A stretch of DNA of 64,000 nucleotides. Source: Siphonodentalium dalli (lineage: Eukaryota; Mollusca; Scaphopoda; Gadilida; Siphonodentaliidae). Below are positions 16,001-28,000 of this stretch, piece by piece (the stretch's first letter is position 1; each line of letters starts with the position of its first letter). The notes beneath the pieces were generated by a model. That model made no database searches. It saw nothing but the letters and a program-made list of their open reading frames with translations, and was not told the origin of the DNA. A program made the translations under genes and the position numbers. The stretch covers positions 40,524,194 through 40,588,193 of the forward strand of contig CP136069.1 of the NCBI GenBank assembly GCA_032622095.1. The letters run 5' to 3'.

Positions 16001-19000
16001 TTATTAGAAGTACGAGGACATTAAGGGGGTCCGGGCTGTGAATTTGTTTATTGGGGGCGCAATTTTTTAATTCTGGCTGAATCTGGGAAGTTTAGGGGTT
16101 AATAAGCGGCACTTCCGTTTGACCTTGACCACTCTCCGTGCGTATTTGGGTTTCATTAACACCCCCGCACAGGTATGGATACTAAAATCCCACCTGGACG
16201 CAGCAGGGGCGGTCCCGGCTTTTAGCTTCATTTCGCGGCGAACATTTTCGCCGATGCCGGCATTTTGAGGGTTAATAGCAACCCTGAGTGGGTTTCCATG
16301 ACACCCCTGCACTTATATTGCCATTAAAATCACTCATATAGTCCATATGTGGGGTCCGGGCTGGACTTGGATGGTCCGGGCTGTCAGCGTCGTTATGGGT
16401 AAACATAATCGGCGATGGCGGCATTTTGGGGGTTAATTGCCAGGCATTCGTGGGCGACTCGCCCTTGAATCTTCTTGAGTCTAGTCGAGGGTAGTTCCTC
16501 AACACATATGTAAGGAGTTATTAGAAGTACGAGGACATTAAGGGGGTCCGGGCTGTGAATTTGTTTATTGGGGGCGCAATTTTTTAATTCTGGCTGAATC
16601 TGGGAAGTTTAGGGGTTAATAAGCGGCACTTCCGTTTGACCTTGACCACTCTCCGTGCGTATTTGGGTTTCATTAACACCCTCGTACATGAATCGATACT
16701 AAAATCATACCTGGACCTAGCAGGGGCGGTCCGGGCTGTTAGCTTCATTTCACGGCGAACATTTTCGCCGATGCCGGCATTTTGAGGGTTAATAGCAACC
16801 CTGAGTGGGTTTCCATGACACCCCTGCACTTATATTGCCATTAAAATCACTCATATAGTCCATATGGGGGGTCCGGGCTGGACTTGGATGGTCCGGGCTG
16901 TCAGCGTCGTTATGGGTAAACATAATCGGCGATGGCGGCATTTTGGGGGTTAATTGCCAGGCATTCGTGGGCGACTCGCCCTTGAATCTTCTTGAGTCTA
17001 GTCGAGGGTAGTTCCACAACACATATGTAAGGAGTTATTAGAAGTACGAGGACATTAAGGGGGTCCGGGCTGTGAATTTGTTTATTGGGGGCGCAATTTT
17101 TTAATTCTGGCTGAATCTGGGTAGTTTAGGGGTTAATAAGCGGCACTTCCGTTTGACCTTGACCACTCTCCGTGCGTATTTGGGTTTCATTAACACCCCC
17201 GTACAGGTATCGATACTAAACTCCCACCTGGACGCAGCAGGGGCGGTCCGGGCTGTTAGCTTCATTTCGCGGCGAACATTTTCGCCGATGCCGGGATTTT
17301 GAGGGTTAATAGCAACCCTGAGTGGGTTTCCATGACACCCCTGCACTTATATTGCCATTAAAATCACTCATATAGTCCATATGGGGGTCCGGGCTGGACT
17401 TGGATGGTCCGGGCTGGTCCGGGCTGTCAGCGTCGTTATCGGTAAACATAATCGGCGATGGCGGCATTTTGGGGGTTAATTGCCAGGCATTCGTGGGCGA
17501 CTCGCCCTTGAATCTTCTTGAGTCTAGTCGAGGGTAGTTCCACAACACATATGAAAGGAGTTATTAGAAGTACGAGGACATTAAGGGGGTCCGGGCTGTG
17601 AATTTGTTTATTGGGGGCGCAATTTTTTAATTCTGGCTGAATCTGGGAAGTTTAGGGGTTAATAAGCGGCACTTCCGTTTGACCTTGACCACTCTCCGTG
17701 CGTATTTGGGTTTCATTAACACCCTCGTACATGAATCGATACTGAAATCATACCTGGACGCAGCAGGGGCGGTCCGGGCTGTTAGCTTCATTTCACGGCG
17801 AACATTTTCGCCGATGCCGGCATTTTGAGGGTTAATAGCAACCCTGAGTGGGTTTCCATGACACCCCTGCACTTATATTGCCATTAAAATCACTCGTATA
17901 GTCCATATGGGGGGTCCGGGCTGGACTTGGATGGTCCGGGCTGTCAGCGTCGTTATGGGTAAACATAATCGGCGATGGCGGCATTTTGGGGGTTAATTGC
18001 CAGGCATTCGTGGGCGACTCGCCCTTGAATCTTCTTGAGTCTAGTCGAGGGTAGTTCCACAACACATATGTAAGGAGTTATTAGAAGTACGAGGACATTA
18101 AGGGGGTCCGGGCTGTGAATTTGTTTATTGGGGGGGGCGCAATTTTTTAATTCTGGCTGAATCTGGGAAGTTTAGGGGTTAATAAGCGGCACTTCCGTTT
18201 GACCTTGACCACTCTCCGTGCGTATTTGGGTTTCATTAACACCCCCGCACAGGTATGGATACTAAAATCCCACCTGGACGCAGCAGGGGCGGTCCGGGCT
18301 GTTAGCTTCATTTCGCGGCGAACATTTTCGCCGATGCCGGCATTTTGAGGGTTAATAGCAACCCTGAGTGGGTTTCCATGACACCCCTGCACTTATATTG
18401 CCATTAAAATCACTCATATAGTCCATATGGGGGGTCCGGGCTGGACTTGGATGGTCCGGGCTGGTCCGGGCTGTCAGCGTCGTTATCGGTAAACATAATC
18501 GGCGATGGCGGCATTTTGGGGGTTAATTGCCAGGCATTCGTGGGCGACTCGCCCTTGAATCTTCTTGAGTCTAGTCGTGGGTAGTTCCACAACACATATG
18601 TAAGGAGTTATTAGAAGTACGAGGACATTAAGGGGGTCCGGGCTGTGAATTTGTTTATTGGGGGCGCAATGTTTTAATTCTGGCTGAATCTTGGAAGTTT
18701 AGGGGTTAATAAGCGGCACTTCCGTTTGACCTTGACCACTCTCCGTGCGTATTTGGGTTTCATTAACACCCCCGCACAGGTATGGATACTAAAATCCCAC
18801 CTGGACGCAGCAGGGGCGGTCCGGGCTGTTAGCTTCATTTCGCGGCGAACATTTTCGCCGATGCCGGCATTTTGAGGGTTAATAGCGACCCTGAGTGGGT
18901 TTCCATGACACCCCTGCACTTATATTGCCCTTACAATCACTCATATAGTCCATATGGGGGGTCCGGGCTGATCCGGGCTGGTCCGGGCTGGTCCGGGCTT

Positions 19001-22000
19001 GTCCGGGCTGGTCCGGGCTGGTCCGGGCGGTGTTTAGTCACACCCTACATGTACATGAATTAATTCCCTCGAATGCGCAACAAATGTACCATGCACATGC
19101 AGAGTACGTGTACCATCATCGGTTAGTATTTATAATAATAGCTTATAACCAAGGTGCGTGACCACCGACCTGACAGCTGATTAGAGACAATCAAACTGGC
19201 ACACTGACCAATATATACACAGGTGAAAAGCGGGCTGGTCTATCAGCGATTGCACAATAATATTGTTCGAGTTAATTGTTGAAAGGAAATCACCCATGAC
19301 GGCATGACCCCAGATAAACATCTAACTTAACCGCAAAGCGAATTAGAATCCATACGACAATCAGGTGCTTGTACTAAATAATTTTATCCAAAAGTTGAAA
19401 ACCGTATAGCTGAGTATCCGGATAGCCGTAATTCCTATCCGGCGAAGTATAAACACTCTATTGTTATCGCTGCCGGCTAAAGCGAATGCGATCTTCGCCG
19501 TGTAATGTATAAACGGCTTATTACGCCACCTAGTGTGGTGTTACTAGCATTTGTTTTTTTTATGTCGCATGGAGTACAGGGCGAATATATTCTTGGAGAT
19601 TGTTTGTACCTTACTCAATCGTACCGATATAATCACGTAGATGCCGAAATTGTAAAGTTAACGTCAGCGGTGTATAATACGTTTATGAAAATATGATAAA
19701 TCCTATCGATAGAGTCAGGACAGGCTCAAATTGTAAACTTAAAGTCACCGGTGTAATAATATGTTGTTGAAAATATAAATAATCTGATAGCCTGAAAATA
19801 TTGTATAACCTATTGGGAGCCCATAATAAATGGGAATAACCTATTGGGAGCCCCTGCATGTAGTGAACTGAATTGTGCGTATTTTATGGAGATTGTTTGT
19901 ACCTTACTGAATCGTACCGATATAATCACGTAGATGCCGAAGTTGTAAAGTTAACGCCACTGGTGTATAATATGTTTATGATAAATCGTATCGATAGAGT
20001 GAGGACAGGCTCAAATTGTAAACTTAAAGTCGAAAATATAAATAATCTGATAGCCTGAAAATATTGTATAACCTGTTGGGAGCCCCTGGTGTAGTGAACT
20101 GAATTATGGGTAATTTTAATTGGAGTGCGCATGTCTGTTTTTTTTGTAGTAACGGCCATCTTTTATTTTCTGTAATTATGGTAAGAGTTTATTGTTTAAT
20201 TTATTTATTATTTAAGTTTGTTTCAATTTTTGAATGGTTTTATGTTAACCCGATAATTTGTATTTTGTAAAGAATAAAATTGTTTGAAGAAAAATGGCGA
20301 ATTTCATTTCGATAGACTATTTGTTTTTAGTTGAAGATAAAACAAATTTGGAAAACAAATATTATAACCCATTGAGAGCCTCGTGAAGTGTATTGTGGGT
20401 ATTTTAATATAATTGCGCATGCGCAGTCTATATGCGTTCTTTTGGGGAAATTCGCTATTTTGGTTAAGTGAAACAATGGTATGAGTTCAATGTTTGTTTG
20501 TATATAAGAAAGTATATTGAATTTTGGAGGCCGACAATTGTATCTATTTGAAGATTAAAAGTTGCTTGTGTGTATTTAGCTGTGCATGGTTCGTTAATTA
20601 GGCCAGCCTATTGTCATATTAGAACGTCTCCAATAACATACAACCTCTCTGCAGTTAACATTGTGAATTTGGCAACAGTCCAAGCAGGCCCTCTAATGGA
20701 GCACTGTGAATTTGGCAACAGTCCAAGACACGTGGGGTATAATAAATGAACACCTGTGGCCAACTTGATCTCCAGAATGTTTTTAAGTGGAAGGGACAGT
20801 GTAGTGGGGTGGGGGTGGAAGTTAGATTTTGAGTGTGTATGATTCACAACTTTTGTAAAAAAAAGTTAATGCACATGTAGTTGGAAATTTCATACATTAT
20901 TACACTACAACATAAAGGTTAAAATACATGGTTACCATTGCCTTGTATCCCAACTAGTAATTATTGTCCCCATTATGATGGGGACGGGGATCGAATGATG
21001 GAGGTATTTTGAGGGGGTGGGAGTCACAACTGTTATAAAGAATTTTAACAGTTGGAAATTTCATACATGATTACACTAACTTTTTGTCCCCATTTATTTT
21101 ACTGCTGTCTTGTTTGTTACTGTATTCCTGATATGGAAATAATAAAGAGCATTTATTACGCCACCTGTGGTGTATCTAGCTGCTGAGATTTTGATATTGC
21201 GTGGTGGACAGGGCGAATGCATTGTGGGGCTTTTATTTATAGAGTTGGAAATTCCGTTTATTTAAAAGTCGGAACTACGCGACCAGTAGGCCAAGTCCAG
21301 TAAAACGGTTCGTTATAGGTGCTGGTTGTTATTGTTATTTTAACGGAATTCTGAGTTGGTCATTCGCGAAACCAATATATTTTATATTCTATAATTAAAA
21401 CCGTGGGTATATAATATATGATCCTCTTTATGGATATTGTAGGAAGGTAAATTTAGCTAAAGCGGTGGGATATCTTGCAAGACAACACATTTCGGTTTGC
21501 GCTATAACTGCTCAATGTTTTAAGGTGTTACACAACGTCTGATAAAAAGAGTTCTATCTGGAATATTCACACTATTTTTTCAGAGAACATGCATAGAGTA
21601 AACATAGTCCTATCGGACTATCGTAAAGTAGTTCCGTTTAATTCGGGATTAATTAACCCTCAGACTGCCGAAACTGCCGACAATAAATTCGCTTGTTCGT
21701 GTCCCCCGAAAATCAAACTTGCCTGTTTAGAGGTCCCATTTTCGTGGCTAATGGTGATAGAATCACAATTTTTCAGTCAAGTTCATGGATAAATTACATT
21801 ACACTTAATCGGCTTATGTCCGCGGCCATAAACCTGCGTTTTGATAACAATTTATTTGAGACAAACTGTTGCGCGGGTATCAGTCGGCGCTTATCGGTTG
21901 AAGTTATTATGATCGTGCAGCCTGCGCGTGCAACAAGTGTTCAAATACAACAGAAGAAAAAAATACTATGTCAAATAAATAACGTGATCAATGGACAGAC

Positions 22001-25000
22001 AAGTTTCATTTCCGTGGGACACGAAAAAGCGAATTTAATGTCGTCAGTTTCGGCAGTCTGAGGGGTTTAATTAATCTCCTTTACGATATCCCGATAGGAC
22101 TATATTTACACTATGTTCTCTGAAAAAAAATGGTGTGAATATTCCCGATAGAACTATTTTTATCAGACGTTTTGTAACACATTAAAACATTGAGCAGTTA
22201 GCGCAATTTTCTGGAATTTCGGACTATTTCGTCTATAAAAATACGATGAGCAACTGAAAATGTTTTTCAACATTCTGGAAGGGGTAGATGTCCAGGTATA
22301 TATGTTTAAAATTTCACGCATAAACTATGACAGATAACAAAGTTATAATTAGTTTTATAGGCCCACGTACCATAAATCCCCTATAATAAACGCATGCCTC
22401 CGTAAGCACATGGCTTTGCTGTGGATGCTTTCGTTCCCAGCATGCATCATTCTCGCTATCTGTAAAATGTCTATGAACAATGGCTGTGCCACGCACTCTT
22501 AGCTTTGATCCGCATTTAGAAGCATTCTGGTGTGGCGAATGAGAAACCTGCAGTAATTTATAAGCCGTAGTTCATTGTAATAATTTGAAGAATTACTTAT
22601 CTTAACGGAATTCTGAGGCGGTCCATTCATGTAACCAATATATTTTATATTATGATTTATATTTATGGCTAATAATACGATCTTGGTGGCGTTACCATTT
22701 CTGACTATGGTTTTCTTGTTTGGTGTGTTGGTATGATATGTACCGATCTGGCCTCAGAACAGTCAGGAAAACAAGAAAACCATAGTCAGAAATGGTAACG
22801 CCACCAAGATTATAGTATTACATATAAATAGAAATTATAAAAAATACATAAAATATTTTGATAACAATTGCGTTTAAACAAGTAATTCTTCAAATTATTA
22901 CTAACAAAGCAAGTAAACGACTGTGGGGTCACTCAACAGATTATAAAGACTTGGACTTAGTATGCTGTAAATACTAAAATTTAAATGAAATAATTAAAAG
23001 ATAAAATTTAGCAAGTAGTAAAAGTTAATTTTCTCATTTTTTTTTTTTGGTTAAATAAAGCAATAATTTAAATGTAGCATTTGGTTTTTTTTAAATGATT
23101 GACCGTGGCTCTTCCAATAATTGCGCGACTGACCTGCATGGTCAATTGTTCTTAAGAAGTTGTTTTGAGAATTACTATGGAGGGAAATAGTTATGGCTGT
23201 GGCTTCGCAAGTAATTAACTTGGTGACGTGGTGTTAACAAATCTGAACTCCAGTAAACCAAGGACGCTCCATACCAAATATAAGGTAGATTAATAATTCT
23301 TTAGAAGTTGTTTTAAGATTTACTATGGAGGGAAAGAATTGTGGTGCTGGCTTCGCAACTATTTGACCTCATTGTAACAAATATAAACATTAGTCACTCA
23401 GGCAATAGATGTATCTATTCTGTATATTAAGTTATTGGGTCTTACGTGTCTTGAGATGTCTAAATAACAGATCGCACAAGGGACCCACGCCAATCTTCTG
23501 TTGGGATTCCAATTGTTGGCTTATTAAATATGCACATATGCTTAAGATACAGTCGCGCGCGAAGCACGCTCCCGTAAGTCAGGTTTTGGATCCCAGTTAA
23601 TGAAAATATCATTGAAATAATCGGTTTCCCCCAATAAACATCCATATATTCAATATACATGTTTTGGAGCAGAATTAGGCAGTCCATATTGGACGCCATC
23701 ATGGAATTTATTTGGTTTTGTTTTAATTTTCACACATATTTATTAGTTATGTGGATGGAGTTCTCATTAAACCTCACATCCTTATATTGGTTACAGTAAT
23801 GTCCAAAGTAATTGACCACTTAACCAGATCAGACTTATTGGTAATTTTTCAGGATTTAAAATCCTGAAAAAATACAAATAATTCTGCTCTGGTTAAGTGG
23901 TCAATTACTTTGAACATTACTGTATGAGGATTGAGTTATCATTAAACCTCAAATCCTTATATTGGTTACAGTAATGCCCAAAGTAATTGACCACTTAACC
24001 ACAGCATAATTATGGGTAATTTTTCAGGATTTAAAATCATGAAAAAATACCCATAATTTTGCTGTGGTTAAGTGATCAATTACTTTGGACATTACTGTTT
24101 GTAGATGGAGTTAAACCTCACAACAGTGTGTTGGGGATTTGGACCTTGACTTGGGACCTTTGGTTTTTAACTCAACAAATGCGCGTACACCATATACACA
24201 AATTTCTTATGTAACCAGAGTTTTTCTTGGATAAGATGAGTTTGAAGCCTGCTAACATTTCAAAATGTTGTCAGTTTTGTATTCCCTGCAGCGGAACTCG
24301 ACGCATTGAAGCAAAAGTTACAAGAGATAAAATGTGTACGTAACGAGACTATAATACAAATGAAAAAATAAATTCAGGGAGGGGTGGGCGATACAGGGAA
24401 CTAAGGGTTGAACAGATATAAATTTATAGAGCGATAATGACCAATGTTGACATATTATGCATCTCAACTCTACTGAACATTGCAACAAGGCTGTAAAATA
24501 GGGGGTGTCAGAATTTTAGTCATCTCTATATAGTGCCATAATAGTCATTTATGGACTTCTATAAGATGTTGGGTTGGTTATATGGACTCGGAGAAAAAGG
24601 GGTTTGTACCGATGAACTGACATAAATTAGTGGAGCGATGTTGCCATGTAATATATCGCGACTGTACTAAAGCAGCAATGATATAAAATTGGGGGGGGGG
24701 GGGGGGTCTGAAATTATCTCTATGTCTATAGATGGCACCAGGATTATATAGAAAGAATAGCAATTGATATACGTATACGGTATACTATAGTAATACCATA
24801 GACATATAAGTACAAGTATCACGCGATACAATATTACGTAACGTGACTATACCGATGAAAGAAATAAATAAATTGGACCGGGATTAGAGGTTGGGTTGGT
24901 TATATGTGGATAATTGGATATGGAATTCATACCGATGAAACGATACAAATTAGTGGAGCGATAAAGACCAATGTTGACACTTAGTCAGGCTATGCGGGAG

Positions 25001-28000
25001 AAAATAGGGGTTGATACGATAGACCAAACTAAAATTGTCGGGTGATAATGACCAATGTTGATGTATAAAGTAACGCGACTGTACTGTCGCACAATTATCA
25101 GGTGTAACCGGTCAAATATGGACTCTAGTGCCAATATGGAACAGCTCAGAAAATATTTGCAGGGCCCAAAAATTTATTTAACATGGCATTTGCCATTAAA
25201 ATCGATTTATGTCAATAAAACTGTCATTTTTCAAAATTTTAACCTGAGACTTGGTGTTTGTGCGTGGGATAGTTATATATTCCTAAAATTACAGAGTACA
25301 GCACGTAATTATGTTTTAGATGGAAGAAATGAATTGTTTTCAATGATAATATTTAACATGGCATTTGCCATTAAAATCGATTTATGTCATTTTTCAAAAT
25401 TTTAAGCTGAAACTTGGTGTATGTGCGTGGGATACATATATATTCCTAAAATGACCAGTCCAGCGCGTAATTATGTTTTAGATGGAAGAAATTGAATTTG
25501 TTTTCGATAATAAATTTGCAGCGTGGACGGGTCATTCCGGTCAACCCGGTCATCGAGTGCGCTCAATTTGTAAACAAAGTTTTGGTCAATAGTCGTTTTG
25601 GTCAAACTATCCCTTTTTAGACCGGGACAGCAGATCCGAATAGTAGCTAAGATGTATTTAGATAGAATTATCAAAAGAATTTGACCGATTCGGGTGTAGT
25701 TTAAGAGAATAGAGTGGAGAAATCTTGGTGATAATTCCAGAAAATAACCGGATGGCGGAGAATATTCACAATGAAACTACCCACAATTCACTTCACTACA
25801 CCGGGGGGGGGTCGCAATGGGTTACACATTATTTTCAGTCTATCAAATTATTTATATTTTCAACAACAAGTGACTTTAAGTTTACAATTTCAGCCTATCC
25901 TGACTCTATCGATACGATTTATCATATTTTCATAAACATATTATACACCGGTGGCGTTAACTTTACAATTTCGGCATCTACGTGATTCTATCGGTACGAT
26001 TGAGTAATGGTACAAAACAAAATGTTCAAGAATACATTAGGGGCTCCCAATGGGTTATATATTATTTTCAGTCTATCAAATTATTTATATTTTCAACAAC
26101 ATATTATTACACCGGTGACTTTAAGTTTACAATTTCAGCCTGTCCTGACTCTATCGATACGATTTATCATATTTTCATAAACATATTATACACTGGTGAC
26201 GTTAACTTTACAATTTCGACATCTACGTGATTCTATCGGTACGATTGAGTAAGGTACACAAAATCTCCAAGAATACATTCGCCCTGTCCACCACACAATA
26301 TCAAACTCACAGAAGCTAGAAACACCACAGGTGGCGTAATAACAAGTTAAAAACCAACAGTGTGATGGGATCTTTATTATTACGCCACACCGTGGTGTTG
26401 CTTGGTACGCAGATTTTCATATTCTGTGGTCGATCGATAATCCACTGGGCGACTGTATTATTATGGTTATTTCGTACTGAGTATAAATCGTACCGATAGA
26501 GTCACGATAGTACAACAAAGATTAGCACATGTGTTTACGTCACCGGTGTACTTGTGGGGGAATGTTTCTATTATGAAGGTTCGCTATCCCGAAGGTCCGC
26601 TATTCCGAAGGTTCTCTATTCCGAAGGTTTTTGTTATTTTTAGGTTAATTCTATATTCTAAAGTATTGAGACTAATTTGAGAGGGTTCATTATCACAAAG
26701 ATTCTTTTTACGGAGTGTGCGCTCACATCCGAACTGATCCTGCGCGCATACCGATACAGATACAGGAGGAAATAACTTAACTTAGAACATTAAATGTGAT
26801 TTTGTTTTGTTTTCGCGGGTTTTCTTGAGATTTAATGTCATTACGTGGGCCCATACTTTTGAATTCTTGGCATATAATATGAATGTTGTGGTATATTGTG
26901 GACCCTCCCGCATTGGGACATGACACAGGTACAGTTGACTTAAGTGATGTTCTGCGTGGGCTCCAATTTGGAGTTCAATATTTTAAGGGCCAAATTTAGG
27001 ATTTTATAGGCCCATACCTTTGAACTCTGGGCATATAATATGAATATTGGGTGCATGTCTCTATTCCGAAGGTTCACTATCCAGAATGTCCACTATTCCG
27101 AAATTTCTCTGAATGTTCGCTATTCCGAAGGTTCACCAATCAGAAGGTTCGTTATTCCGAAGGTTCTGTATTCCGAAGGTTTTTGTTATTTTAAGGTTAA
27201 TTCTATATTCTAAAGTATTGGGAGGGTTCATTATCACGAAGATTCTTTTTATGAAGGAAATAACTTAAAACATTAAATGTGATTTTGTTTTGTTTTCGCG
27301 GGTTTTCTTGAGTTTAATGTCATTACGTATGACTTTATTTCTCATTAAATATTCACGCCAAGTAGCCCACACAATTGCTATGTTTCCATGCGATTTAATG
27401 TCATTACTAATATCTCAATAATCTGAGGCAAGAGTACGCCTGCTAAAGGCGAATTATAACAGTGGGGCTATAACGCTCAATGAATACTGGGAACTATAAC
27501 AAACTGCGCAGCAGAATATCGCTGATTAAACGAGTATGAGATGAGCCTAACTGCAATTGTGACTTTGTTTAAAGGCCCACTTAATTTTCGAGTCATTCAT
27601 TTTTGTTATAGTATATACGGTTTTAATAACAATTTATGCCATAAAATTTGAATAAATTACTATAATTCATCACCATTTGAAACGCAGAATCCTTCTATCT
27701 CCTAGTTTGAAACACCTTTAAAATACCGCGACAAGTCGTGCGTCGTATATCTAGCAATTAGCAACTAACATGTCCTCTTCGGCTTTCCATAGATTTCAAC
27801 GTAATTTGATACTTATGGGTATTTGTGTCCGGGAAGTGTTTTGGACGGGTCAAATCGTGAGTCCGACCTGACCTTGACCTTTAAAACTGTCAATGCAAGG
27901 TCAATTTGGGTAAAACGGACAAATTTCGGCGAAATTTGATACCCAGGGATACTTTTGTCAGGGGAGTGTTTTGAACGGGTCAAATCGTGACATCGGCGTG

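Larger units (their letters stand above)
10029..19045. mobile_element. Giant foldback-type element built of satellite monomers
   Basis: Two head-to-head arrays of a monomer of about 517-527 bp: ten copies in the plus orientation (about 10096-15030) and eight in the minus orientation (about 15031-18960). Between the arms is a 17-bp spacer near 15030-15046. Both outer ends are runs of the 10-bp motif CAGCCCGGAC followed by the terminal inverted repeat GGTGTGACTAAACACCGCCC. TACATGTA flanks both ends (10021-10028, 19046-19053) and could be an 8-bp target duplication, although it is self-complementary. The closest known architecture is the Foldback/TU type, whose inverted ends are tandem subrepeats. 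No transposase is present. Confidence 0.85.
19517..26345. mobile_element. 6.8 kb element with long inverted ends
   Basis: The left arm (about 19517-20170) and the right arm (about 25760-26345, inverted) share the same contents in the same order: ATTACGCCACCT, GTGGACAGGGCGAAT, CAATCGTACCGAT, AAGTTAACGTCA, TCGATAGAGTCAGGACAGGC, a second partial copy of that block, then GGTGTAGTGAA. Solo end fragments occur at 21152 and 26378. The interior holds other nested inverted-repeat elements and no transposase frame. No clear target duplication was seen. Confidence 0.75.

Noticed and set aside
10135-18919. Dozens of 61-81 codon open frames (MQGCHGNPL.. and MLWNYPRL.. types) as a repeated small-protein family
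   Set aside because: They repeat because the DNA monomer repeats; subtypes carry frame-changing indels (e.g. near 11750, 12815) and overlapping frames, and no start context or domain supports translation.
25055-25405. 116-codon plus frame
   Set aside because: It is created by the 175-bp tandem duplication; no domain.
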